A stretch of DNA of 47,561 bases, from positions 1 to 47,561 of the forward strand of contig JAKLDH010000006.1 in NCBI GenBank assembly GCA_022703625.1. Direction: 5' to 3'. Below the pieces are notes generated by a model, which saw nothing but the letters and a program-made list of their open reading frames with translations, did no database searches and was not told the DNA's origin. Positions 25,320-32,774 of this stretch are shown here, piece after piece (position 1 is the stretch's first letter; the number at the start of each line of letters is the position of its first letter). The position numbers were made by a program, and so were the translations under genes. Source of the stretch: Cyanobacteriota bacterium (GTDB lineage: Bacteria; Cyanobacteriota; Vampirovibrionia; Gastranaerophilales; UBA9971).

Positions 25320-26477
25320 TTATGCTGCTTTACTTAATTCATTAGGCGTACTGAATGGTTTTTCTCGAGCAAACGGCTTTGATGTAGCTGGGGGATGTGA
25401 AGTGCCAGAAAGGTCGAGGACTCCCTCCAGACCTACTGGTTTACCCTCTTGATTCATCACTCTTGCTGTTACATTATAATTTACTTGCTCTGTCGCTGGA
25501 TGGTAAAAATCTTTTACTTCTGCGCTACCCTTGAGAAGGGTGCCAGAAGGTTTGTGGAACATACCACCCCATGCGTCTTTAGCCTTCCCTGCCAGATTTG
25601 ACAGTCCTTTGCCCAGAGTTTCAGCAGCTTTACCTATTTGTTCTCTATTTTGAATTGAAACCTTTAATATTTCCTCGAGCTGGTCGTCACGAGTGCTAGA
25701 GCCCTTAAATTGTTCTTTTACATACTGTTCATGCTGGCTTTCGTTTGAAGGATTATTATGTGTAGGGGGAGGGTTGTGTTTTACACGATCTTCAGCCAGC
25801 GAAGGTGTTTCGGCATTTGGGTGAGTAGATTGTGCTGGTGCAGCACCGCCAGTAACTGAACTACCTCCACCTCCGCTACCTCTTTGATTATTTTGGTTTT
25901 GGTTAGCTCTATTAGTGCGATTAGCATAACCATTTACAGCTTGATCTCTGGCACCTTGGTTATATGTATTTGTTACTGATCTATTTTTGTCATCAAATCG
26001 TCTATTTGCACCCGTATCTATATGGGTCCAAGTAGGAGCGTATTCTAAGCCACCATTATGAATAGAATTTAGGTGATCTTGTACTTGCCTCGGAGTCATG
26101 CCTTGTACTGTAATATCAACAGCCGCTCCTCTTGTATGCCAAGAATTTGTAGCGCCACCTATGCTTGTATTGTAAGCTGACGAACGAAATCCTGAAGTTA
26201 TAGTTATAGATCTATCGCCTAAAGAGTGTCTATATACCTCAAGATTATTTGCCAACCTACCATAACTTTGAACAACATCCCTTGGTGGTAATCCTTTTCT
26301 AGGATCAAATAATTCACTCCAAGCAAAATGTTCTGATGCCATTGCTCCATTTGGTGGCAACTTCCCAAATTCCTTTATATATGAGTTAACTGCATCTGTA
26401 GACCATATATCTCCTGGTTGTGCATTCTCAAAATTATAGCTGCTAGTTTGTATTTGGGCATTTAATTTCTGTGACAT
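25320..26477 (-). CDS. M15-type peptidoglycan peptidase with a tail anchor module
   Basis: 385 residues. The N-terminal 165 residues are an M15 DD-carboxypeptidase-like domain: ITSGFRSSAYNTSIGG, SWHTRGAAVD (zinc His114 and Asp121) and WTHID (His152). An Asn-rich stretch and a GSGGGGSSVTGGAAP linker follow. The last 135 residues (from ESQHEQYVKEQFKGSSTRDD) match the module of the H-like protein and end just after REKPFSTPN, where that protein continues into its hydrophobic region. The enzyme would cut peptide cross-links, as tail-tip hydrolases do during DNA entry. No signal peptide is seen, so delivery by the tail or by lysis is expected. Confidence 0.8.
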   Translation of the reverse strand: MSQKLNAQIQTSSYNFENAQPGDIWSTDAVNSYIKEFGKLPPNGAMASEHFAWSELFDPRKGLPPRDVVQSYGRLANNLEVYRHSLGDRSITITSGFRSSAYNTSIGGATNSWHTRGAAVDITVQGMTPRQVQDHLNSIHNGGLEYAPTWTHIDTGANRRFDDKNRSVTNTYNQGARDQAVNGYANRTNRANQNQNNQRGSGGGGSSVTGGAAPAQSTHPNAETPSLAEDRVKHNPPPTHNNPSNESQHEQYVKEQFKGSSTRDDQLEEILKVSIQNREQIGKAAETLGKGLSNLAGKAKDAWGGMFHKPSGTLLKGSAEVKDFYHPATEQVNYNVTARVMNQEGKPVGLEGVLDLSGTSHPPATSKPFAREKPFSTPNELSKAA

Positions 26478-26481
26478 TATT

Positions 26482-27924
26482 CTACTCTCCTACCCTAAGG
26501 CTGTTATATTTTAAGGTAATAGATATTTTATCCTCATTTATATTAAATTCTTTAGGGTATGGTATTAATGGTGCTGCTTTGTTAACAGCATCTATAGCTG
26601 CGTTATCTGAATTATCATCACCTGAAGAATTTTCAATCTCTATATTTGTTGGATATCCATCTTTGTCAATATTAAAAAGTATTGTAATACTGTAATTATG
26701 GTCACTTTTGGGAGGATTCCAATTTTTATTAATATTATTTGTTACGTTATTTATATACTCATCTAAAGCATTTATGTTTGTTTTTTCAAAATTTAAACTT
26801 CTTTTCTGTTTTTTACTGATATTAGACCAAATAAATTCACCGTTTTTATTTATATATCCATTTTTATTTTCACTAGATACTTTAGCTAAGTCATTTTTAA
26901 AAGATTCTGCTTCATCAAATTGAGGTTGTATTATTAATTCTCCTTTTTTATTTATGTAACCCCAGGTATTAATCGACATTGCAACTGCTGCTACACCATT
27001 ACTGAAATTTTTAACATCGTAAAATTCGGGTTTTATAACCATTTCGCCCGATATATCAATAAATCCCCACCGATCTTTAATTAAAACGGCTGCCAATCCT
27101 TCTGAAAAATCTTTAGCATCATCATATTGAGGTTTTATAACTTCTTTTCCTTGTTTATTAAGGTAACCGTATTTGCCATTTACCTCAACTGCTGCAAGAT
27201 TATCAGAAAAATCATGAACATATTCATATTTAGGCTTAACAATTGTAGTTCCTTTTTTATCTATAAAACCCCACTTATATATATTTTTTTCAAGATATAA
27301 TTTTCTATCATTAACTGCTAAAAACTCTTGAGAAAAGTTCCTGCATATTAATTCTTCTCCGCAACTATAGTATCCTAGCTTGCTCAAATCCAGAAGTATT
27401 TCCCCATTTTTATTAACAAAAACAATTTGTTCGCTTGCTTGTTCTCCTTCTTTGAAGAGGAATCCTGAAGCTAAACCATCGTCAAAGCTATTAATGAAAT
27501 CTATTTGTTTATTTTCTATAACTTTTAAACCTTGATTATTAATAAAATATTTTGAAACACAATCAGGGCTAACAAGCGCAAGTCCTTCTAAAAAATTTTG
27601 GGCTGAACATAATTCTGGTTGTATAACAAAATTACCTTTTGTATTGATATATCCAAACTTATTATTTATTTTTACAGCAGCTAATCCTTCAGAAAATGGA
27701 AACACTTCCTCATATTGAGGTTTTACAATTTCTTTTCCTTTATTATCAATGTAACCATATTTCCCTTCAGTTTCTATAGGAAAAAGATAATCTGCTTGTT
27801 TTTGAACTATTGATACTATCTTTGTTGAAGTTTCATCTTTTACAGCTAGTGTAAAATATCCTATACAAGAAATAATTCCTATAATCAAGGAAAACGTTAT
27901 TATTTTGTTTAATTGAATTTTCAT
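26482..27924 (-). CDS. Membrane-anchored WG-repeat protein with TonB C-terminal-like domain
   Basis: 480 residues. An N-terminal hydrophobic helix (residues 8-28, no clear cleavage site) is followed by about eight WG/KWG repeats (forms such as YGYIDNKGKEIVKPQY, WGFIDKKGTTIVKPKY, WGYINKKGELIIQPQF), and the last 95 residues resemble the TonB C-terminal fold (ITILFNIDKDGYPTNIEIEN). WG repeats form beta-propeller or rod-like binding surfaces. The protein should face the periplasm. It is an unexpected gene between a tail tube and a tail-tip peptidase, 8 bp downstream of the tube gene; it is probably a host-interaction cargo (moron). Binding partner unknown. Confidence 0.8.
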   Translation of the reverse strand: MKIQLNKIITFSLIIGIISCIGYFTLAVKDETSTKIVSIVQKQADYLFPIETEGKYGYIDNKGKEIVKPQYEEVFPFSEGLAAVKINNKFGYINTKGNFVIQPELCSAQNFLEGLALVSPDCVSKYFINNQGLKVIENKQIDFINSFDDGLASGFLFKEGEQASEQIVFVNKNGEILLDLSKLGYYSCGEELICRNFSQEFLAVNDRKLYLEKNIYKWGFIDKKGTTIVKPKYEYVHDFSDNLAAVEVNGKYGYLNKQGKEVIKPQYDDAKDFSEGLAAVLIKDRWGFIDISGEMVIKPEFYDVKNFSNGVAAVAMSINTWGYINKKGELIIQPQFDEAESFKNDLAKVSSENKNGYINKNGEFIWSNISKKQKRSLNFEKTNINALDEYINNVTNNINKNWNPPKSDHNYSITILFNIDKDGYPTNIEIENSSGDDNSDNAAIDAVNKAAPLIPYPKEFNINEDKISITLKYNSLRVGE

Positions 27925-27932
27925 AGTTTACC

Positions 27933-28484
27933 TTAACTTATTGCTGCTGCTGTCTCGTTAACCACGTAATCTCTGATCTTGCTGTTATTTACTGTTGGAA
28001 TAGCTATTCCGCTGGCTGATATGATTGCGTAGTTCTGAGCTTTATATTCAACATGCGTTGACAAGGCTTTACATTTATGCAGCACAAGATGAAAATCTCC
28101 TATGGTGTCAGGGGAATAGTTAATTTTACCTTCGAGTTTAAAGTATTTTGGTGCACTTGTATCTGATAATGTGTAAGTATGCTTTTGGTTTGGAGTAGAA
28201 CCAGTGCTGGTAATTGTTCCGCCTTCTAAAATATTCAAAGCGTCAAGACTCACCTTTACGTTAGAAAAAGACCATGAAACAGACTGAAGTTTTGAATAAT
28301 ATCCATCGATTTCTTCGTCCTGCATCAATGGTCTTTGAATATAATTTGGAGCTAAATTAATATTCTGCATGCTTGGAACATCAACCGCACTCCCATATGT
28401 TAAACTCCCTGCGGTATCAGCAGTAACTTCAAATATCTTTACATCATCAAGACCTAATAATCCCGCTTCTTTAGTTAATGTCAT
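27933..28484 (-). CDS. Tail tube protein of the non-contractile tail
   Basis: 183 residues, rich in beta-strand and Thr/Ser. An N-terminal GLDDVKIFEVTAD segment, a loop DEEIDGYYSKLQSVSWSFSN and the VSLDALNILEGGTI segment match siphovirus-type tail tube proteins (lambda V/gene transfer agent type). It lies 12 bp downstream of the putative tail terminator, the usual order. It is unrelated to the FII-type tube at 3881-4402. Normally a chaperone pair would follow; here the WG-repeat gene follows instead. Confidence 0.65.
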   Translation of the reverse strand: MTLTKEAGLLGLDDVKIFEVTADTAGSLTYGSAVDVPSMQNINLAPNYIQRPLMQDEEIDGYYSKLQSVSWSFSNVKVSLDALNILEGGTITSTGSTPNQKHTYTLSDTSAPKYFKLEGKINYSPDTIGDFHLVLHKCKALSTHVEYKAQNYAIISASGIAIPTVNNSKIRDYVVNETAAAIS

Positions 28485-28496
28485 ATATTTATCTCC

Positions 28497-28913
28497 TTAA
28501 TTATCTCTTGAGGTATTAACTACAAAATTGAATACGAAAATAATTCTGTTGCTTCCATCTGTACTGGAATAATGAGGAGGTTGTGCAGCCATTATATACA
28601 TTTTTCTGCTATTGCAGACTTTATAACCGCTTTCCTGTCCAACTAATTCATTGTAAATATCCCAGATTTTTCCCTGTCCATTGGTATAACTTGTGTTTCT
28701 TACCGATATTGAAACGGTTTGCTGAATGTCAGAGATACCCGGAGGGATAAGAGCTTGGTTAGTAAGGGTATTTAATGAACTTGTTAATATACTATCCGCA
28801 GTTGTTATAACAATTACGTTATCGGGAGTAGTTGGCATAGCTCCTAAAGCAATATTTGCGTCTATGTCAATGCTTGCCGTGATTAGTTGTTGTTTAATGT
28901 CATTCTCTATCAT
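28497..28913 (-). CDS. Putative tail terminator / minor capsid-type protein
   Basis: A 138-residue protein opening MIENDIKQQLITASIDIDAN, with VNIDxAL-like strands and a core ISVRNTSYTNGQGKIWDIYN, followed by a C-terminal FVFNFVVNTSRDN. Pattern and position resemble the small tail terminators (Minor_capsid_3 type) that precede tail tube genes in siphoviruses. It is the first gene of the leftward second-tail operon, so the operon promoter should lie in 28914-29428. Confidence 0.55.
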   Translation of the reverse strand: MIENDIKQQLITASIDIDANIALGAMPTTPDNVIVITTADSILTSSLNTLTNQALIPPGISDIQQTVSISVRNTSYTNGQGKIWDIYNELVGQESGYKVCNSRKMYIMAAQPPHYSSTDGSNRIIFVFNFVVNTSRDN

Positions 28914-28965
28914 GTTTTTCCTCCAAAATTGTGAAACTAGCTGTTTTTACAATTAATACTCATTC

Positions 28966-29000
28966 AAAAAATTGCCAACGTATGCTTAACGTTTGGCAAT
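28966..29000 (-). terminator. Hairpin plus T-run reading leftwards
   Basis: ATTGCCAA (28971-28978) pairs with TTGGCAAT (28993-29000). The stem can extend through CGT/ACG with one bulge, and on the - strand it is followed by six Ts. It looks like a rho-independent terminator for leftward transcription and lies just before the first gene of the second-tail operon. It would either insulate that operon from upstream read-through or be an attenuator that an antiterminator overrides. Confidence 0.5.
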
Positions 29001-29376
29001 TCATGCAAAATTATAGATTTTAAAAATAAAGATTTTCAACTATTTAACTTTCCCTAACACTATCGATCCAAAAATATTTACACAGGATATACAACTTGGC
29101 TGTCTATTTTAATTGACAATTAGCTTTATGATATTTATGTTCATTATACTAATTTTGTCAGAATTTACAAGTGGATTTTTATTTCAGTTTTAATTTTAAT
29201 ATCATTTTATTAGGTTAGTATTAGCCGATTTTAGCTGTAAAAATCATTTAAACTCTAGCCAGTATTGATAAATGCTTCTTTTTGTAACAATATTTTAACT
29301 TTAGCTTTATATAATTACAAAAATTTAAAGCACTGAATAAATTATATAAGCATGCCTTTATGAAATCAATATTTTT

Positions 29377-29393
29377 ATTATGTCTGACATAAT
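29377..29393. promoter_or_regulatory. 17-bp perfect palindrome, probable XRE operator
   Basis: ATTATGTC-T-GACATAAT is a perfect dyad (8-1-8) whose right edge lies 35 bp before the ATG of the XRE regulator at 29429. Its size and symmetry fit a dimeric HTH protein, and autoregulation is the simplest reading. It is the only perfect dyad of this size I saw in the region. Confidence 0.55.
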
Positions 29394-29428
29394 TAACTTT
29401 TTGGCGAAATTATTTCAGTATTATAGGT

Positions 29429-29743
29429 ATGAAAGATATAAAAGTGCTTTTAGGAAAACGTATAAGAGAGATAAGAAAATCTCAAAATCTCACTCAGGAA
29501 GCTTTAGCTGAGTTAATTGGTGTTGAGTCGCCAAGCATCAGCAATATTGAAAATGGGAAATATTATCCAACAAATGAAAATCTGCAAAAAATTGCCGAGG
29601 TTTTAAAAGTTAAGCCTTATGAATTATACATGTTTGAACATTTAAGACCTGCAGATGAGCTGAAAGATGAAATGTTTCAGGCTTTAGACAACAATGAAAA
29701 ACTTACAAGGCTTATGTATAAATTTTTTGTTACTATTAAATAA
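29429..29743 (+). CDS. XRE-family transcriptional regulator
   Basis: 104 residues. An N-terminal HTH_3 domain (LGKRIREIRKSQNLTQEALA, ELIGVESPSISNIENGKYYP, LQKIAEVLKVKPYELYMFE) is followed by a short helical tail for dimerisation. A TATTAT box ends five bases before the ATG and there is no clear ribosome site, so the mRNA could be leaderless. Located between the phage late region and chromosomal-looking genes, it may be a prophage regulator or a chromosomal one. Its probable operator is at 29377-29393. Confidence 0.85.
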   Translation: MKDIKVLLGKRIREIRKSQNLTQEALAELIGVESPSISNIENGKYYPTNENLQKIAEVLKVKPYELYMFEHLRPADELKDEMFQALDNNEKLTRLMYKFFVTIK

Positions 29744-29751
29744 TGTGTAAT

Positions 29752-31098
29752 TTAGATATCACTATTATCAGTCATTATATTTCGTGTATATTTAACTGAA
29801 CCACCACATTTAGTTTTTAAACCGATATTAGCTGTAAGAACAAGCAATGAGGATAGATTTACGAACTCAACCCTTTTAAGAATCGAGCCTAGTTTATAGG
29901 CTTCCTTGTTTATCCAGTCGAAACCTTCCTGTAATTCTTTAACTGACATATTTTTCGGTTTTATAACCACGTGATTGCAGTCATACATTGACCAGTTATA
30001 TTCAATTATGCGGTTTTCCTGCTTCATCTTTTCATAAAACGGTGTGCCGGGAAATGGTGTATTAAGAGTAAATCTTGGCATATCTATGTGCGTTTTGTTG
30101 ATAAAATCAAGCGTTTGTTTAAAGACATCTTTAGTATCTGAGTCAAATCCAAAAACAAAGCTGCCCGCAACTGCAATTCCTGCTTTATGAAATCGTTTAA
30201 TTGCGTCCTGATACTTGTACACATTATTAAAGCCTTTAAATATTTCATTTAAAGTATTTTGATTCACTGATTCAAAACCTATTAAAACACTTCTACAACC
30301 GCTCTTTGCAGCCAGTTTTAATAAGTCTTCATTATCAGCTAAATCAATTGTTGCGGGTGCTACCCAGTTTTTCTTTAATGGAATCATTCCTTCGCATAAT
30401 CTCCTCAAATATTCCTTATCTCTTGCTATGTTTGGATCATAAAACTCTATAAACTTTGATTTTATTGTTTTTATTTCTTCAATAACCTGCTCAACCGGCC
30501 TTTGATGATAACCAGAGCAAACTAAGGGCTGGACACAAAACTCACAATTATTATCGCAACCGAAAGTTGCCTGGATTCCATTTAGTTTAATTGGAAACTT
30601 TGATTTGCTTTTATAGCAATCCATGTCAGGCAAAGGCATCTGAGATAAATCAATATTTTCCTGCTGTGTATAAATTCTTTGTAGTTTGTTTTCCTTAAAG
30701 TCTCTTAACATCTGAGGAAAATTTTCCATCGCAATTCCGCATATGACAGAATTAGCATGTTGCAATGCTTCTTGCGGGTTTAAAGTTGCATGTACTCCAC
30801 CCATAACAACAGGAATTTTTTTTGAGCGGAAATAATCAGCATATTTATATGCTCTGTTAACAGTCGGAGTGATTGCACTTATAACAATTAGATCAGCATT
30901 AATACTTTCCTTATTGATTATTTCTATGCTTTCATCGTATATTTCCACCTTTATATTTAACTCTTTAGGAATAAGCGATACTAAAGCAGGTATGGTTAAA
31001 GGAACGGTGGAAAGAGAATATACATTAAACTGCCCTTTTATGTATCTAAAAGGAATGCCCTTAGGTAGAATTATTGCTATTTTGTCTAATTTTGTCAT
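29752..31098 (-). CDS. B12-binding domain radical SAM protein
   Basis: A 448-residue protein. The N-terminal 145 residues have a cobalamin-binding-like Rossmann fold (IVISAITPTVNRAYKYADYF, VVMGGVHATLNPQEALQHA). The radical SAM domain has the CDNNCEFC cluster motif (Cys181, 185, 188) binding a 4Fe-4S cluster, then YDPNIARDKEYLRRLCEGMI and VLIGFESVNQNTL. This BchE/HpnJ-like class methylates or rearranges lipids, pigments and other substrates; the substrate is not predictable. It is convergent with the XRE gene (9-bp gap) and divergent from the MerR gene. Confidence 0.88.
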   Translation of the reverse strand: MTKLDKIAIILPKGIPFRYIKGQFNVYSLSTVPLTIPALVSLIPKELNIKVEIYDESIEIINKESINADLIVISAITPTVNRAYKYADYFRSKKIPVVMGGVHATLNPQEALQHANSVICGIAMENFPQMLRDFKENKLQRIYTQQENIDLSQMPLPDMDCYKSKSKFPIKLNGIQATFGCDNNCEFCVQPLVCSGYHQRPVEQVIEEIKTIKSKFIEFYDPNIARDKEYLRRLCEGMIPLKKNWVAPATIDLADNEDLLKLAAKSGCRSVLIGFESVNQNTLNEIFKGFNNVYKYQDAIKRFHKAGIAVAGSFVFGFDSDTKDVFKQTLDFINKTHIDMPRFTLNTPFPGTPFYEKMKQENRIIEYNWSMYDCNHVVIKPKNMSVKELQEGFDWINKEAYKLGSILKRVEFVNLSSLLVLTANIGLKTKCGGSVKYTRNIMTDNSDI

Positions 31099-31191
31099 AT
31101 ATAAAACTTTTTTAGCTATCTTTAAATTTTAAGTTTATTATAAACTCAGACATTATGGTTTAATAAAAATTTTAAACTATGCCATTAAAAT

Positions 31192-31222
31192 TTGCTTTAA
31201 AATTTTAACTGAGTAGTATAAT
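31192..31222 (+). promoter_or_regulatory. Possible promoter of the MerR gene
   Basis: TTGCTT (31192-31197) and TATAAT (31217-31222) are separated by 19 bp, 30 bp before the MerR start. MerR-type promoters often have long 19-bp spacers that the regulator itself untwists, so an autoregulated promoter is plausible. The -35 match is only moderate. Confidence 0.35.
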
Positions 31223-31251
31223 GCTATAAATAAGAAATCAAGGAAAGGAAA

Positions 31252-31614
31252 ATGGAAAAAAATAAGACTAAAACAATTCACGAACAAAAAATCAATACCT
31301 TAGATCCTGAAAAACCGATGTTTCCCATCAGTGTTGTAGCAGATATTTTAAAGGTTCATCAAAGAACTTTGAGGATTTATGATGATGAAAGCATTCTTAC
31401 TCCTTCAAGGTCAGCTAAAAACCGAAGACTATATTCTTTTAATGATATTGAAAGAGGCAAATTCATCCAATTTATGACCAGAGATATTGGAATTAACCTT
31501 GCAGGAATAAAAATTATCATTCATTTGCTTAAACAGCAAAAAATTCAACCATCACAATACTTGGAATACATAAATCAAGCTGGACATGACCTTAATATTT
31601 TAAAGGGAAATTGA
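31252..31614 (+). CDS. MerR-family regulator (HspR-like)
   Basis: 120 residues. A winged HTH (FPISVVADILKVHQRTLRIY, ESILTPSRSAKNRRLYSFND) is followed by a helical dimerisation segment (KIIIHLLKQQKIQPSQYLEY). The AxxLxVHxRTLRIYxxEGxLxPxR layout is that of HspR/MerR-type heat-shock or envelope regulators. It has a good ribosome site (AAGGAAAGGAAA). No metal or drug ligand cysteines are present, so it is not a metal sensor. Target genes unknown. Confidence 0.82.
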   Translation: MEKNKTKTIHEQKINTLDPEKPMFPISVVADILKVHQRTLRIYDDESILTPSRSAKNRRLYSFNDIERGKFIQFMTRDIGINLAGIKIIIHLLKQQKIQPSQYLEYINQAGHDLNILKGN

Positions 31615-31618
31615 AATA

Positions 31619-31933
31619 CTAACGGGAAGATTCTGGCTTTGACTCCTTCCAAATAACTCTTCCCTCTTCAATCTTTACTTTATGGATATCTTCAAGGCTG
31701 TCTTTGGTAAGGAAATATCGGTAATCAACTTTTTTCTCAAGCAGATCAAATTTATTGTAAAAGAATATGAAGCTGCCTGCTTGTCCCAGCAGTAAAATAG
31801 AAAATCCCACCAGCATCCATTTAGTTGTATAACTTTCAATTTTATGAAGCTGGTCTTCCATTAATTCTCGACAGGTACAATGAGCTTCTTCAAAGTCTCT
31901 GCTTCTTTCGAGTAAACTTTTTACAGTTCCCAT
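31619..31933 (-). CDS. Small one-helix membrane protein
   Basis: 104 residues from the ATG at 31933, chosen because AGAGGAAA is placed correctly before it; a longer frame to 32038 has no such site. The soluble N-terminus (LLERSRDFEEAHCTCRELME) has two close cysteines, followed by one membrane helix (WMLVGFSILLLGQAGSFIFF) and a charged C-terminus. No known family recognised. It overlaps no neighbour and is convergent with the MerR gene (4-bp gap). Confidence 0.55.
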   Translation of the reverse strand: MGTVKSLLERSRDFEEAHCTCRELMEDQLHKIESYTTKWMLVGFSILLLGQAGSFIFFYNKFDLLEKKVDYRYFLTKDSLEDIHKVKIEEGRVIWKESKPESSR

Positions 31934-32208
31934 ACACTTTCCTCTTTTATAGCTATTTATGTTTAATTTACTTAATTCGTATGCCAACAAGAATAAAATA
32001 AAAATCATTTTATTGAAATGATTAATAAAATCAGTCATTAACCACCTCTTAAGCCCAAGATATTCATAAGCCCCGCTAATATCATACTCTCCACCCTGAT
32101 TTTGCTGGTTAATATTTCTTTAAATAGATGAAGTATGTATAATAAGAAAATATAGCTTCTGATATAAGGCTATAGATATTGCTGTTTGCAATAAAGGATA
32201 TCAATTTA

Positions 32209-32616
32209 ATGAGTGAAGATAAAAATATAACCAAATATAAATCCAGGGAATATTTAATTAATGCCATAGATTCTATGAATCTATCCAAAAGGGATACGCA
32301 CATATTAAAGCTGAGATACGGCTTATTAAAGGAAAATAAGACTAAAATACTTGAAGAAATAAGCTCTATCTGTAATTTGTCAAAAGAACGAATCCGGCAG
32401 ATTATAACAAAGGAAATCATAAAAATTAGAGCTTATGGTCATATTAATATCAAAAAAGGAGAATTAGACCATCCGTTTTCAATTTTAGTATTGCATCTTC
32501 AAAGTGTTAAAGAATCTCTTACACCGGAAAAAGAAAATAATATAAAGAAAATTGAAGAAGAATTTGGCTTTTATCATGATTTATATATAGATTTAATCAA
32601 GACCTTAGTTCATTAA
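32209..32616 (+). CDS. Orphan sigma-70 region 4-like regulator
   Basis: 135 residues from the ATG at 32209, with AAAGGA ten bases upstream. The centre matches region 4 of primary sigma factors (RDTHILKLRYGLL, a helix, then LSKERIRQIITKEIIKIR). There is no region 2, so it cannot be a complete sigma factor. The remaining C-terminal 60 residues are helical and charged. Standalone region 4 proteins are known as phage late regulators or RNA polymerase-binding factors; which applies here is open. Confidence 0.75.
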   Translation: MSEDKNITKYKSREYLINAIDSMNLSKRDTHILKLRYGLLKENKTKILEEISSICNLSKERIRQIITKEIIKIRAYGHINIKKGELDHPFSILVLHLQSVKESLTPEKENNIKKIEEEFGFYHDLYIDLIKTLVH

Positions 32617-32774
32617 GTTTCGCTTCTGCTTGAAATAAATTGGAAAATAAATATGGTCGAGGTATTTAAAGTATAAGTTTGATTAAATAGTCTGTGATAA
32701 AATAACGTTAAAATTTCAGGAACAAAAAGCTAAAAAGGCTATCTATATAAATAAAATGTCTGGGGAGCAGTCGA

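Larger units (their letters stand above)
28914..29428. promoter_or_regulatory. Divergent intergenic region with two dyad elements
   Basis: A 515-bp AT-rich region without a gene, between the leftward second-tail operon and the rightward XRE gene. It holds a hairpin with a T-run on the - strand (28966-29000) and a perfect palindrome (29377-29393), listed separately. Potential -10-like sequences are abundant but no promoter is convincing. It is also the likeliest place for a prophage-chromosome boundary, but I see no repeat that would prove an attachment site. Confidence 0.4.

Noticed and set aside
32209-32616. A full sigma factor gene
   Set aside because: There is no region 2 or -10 recognition domain; it is only a region 4-like regulator.
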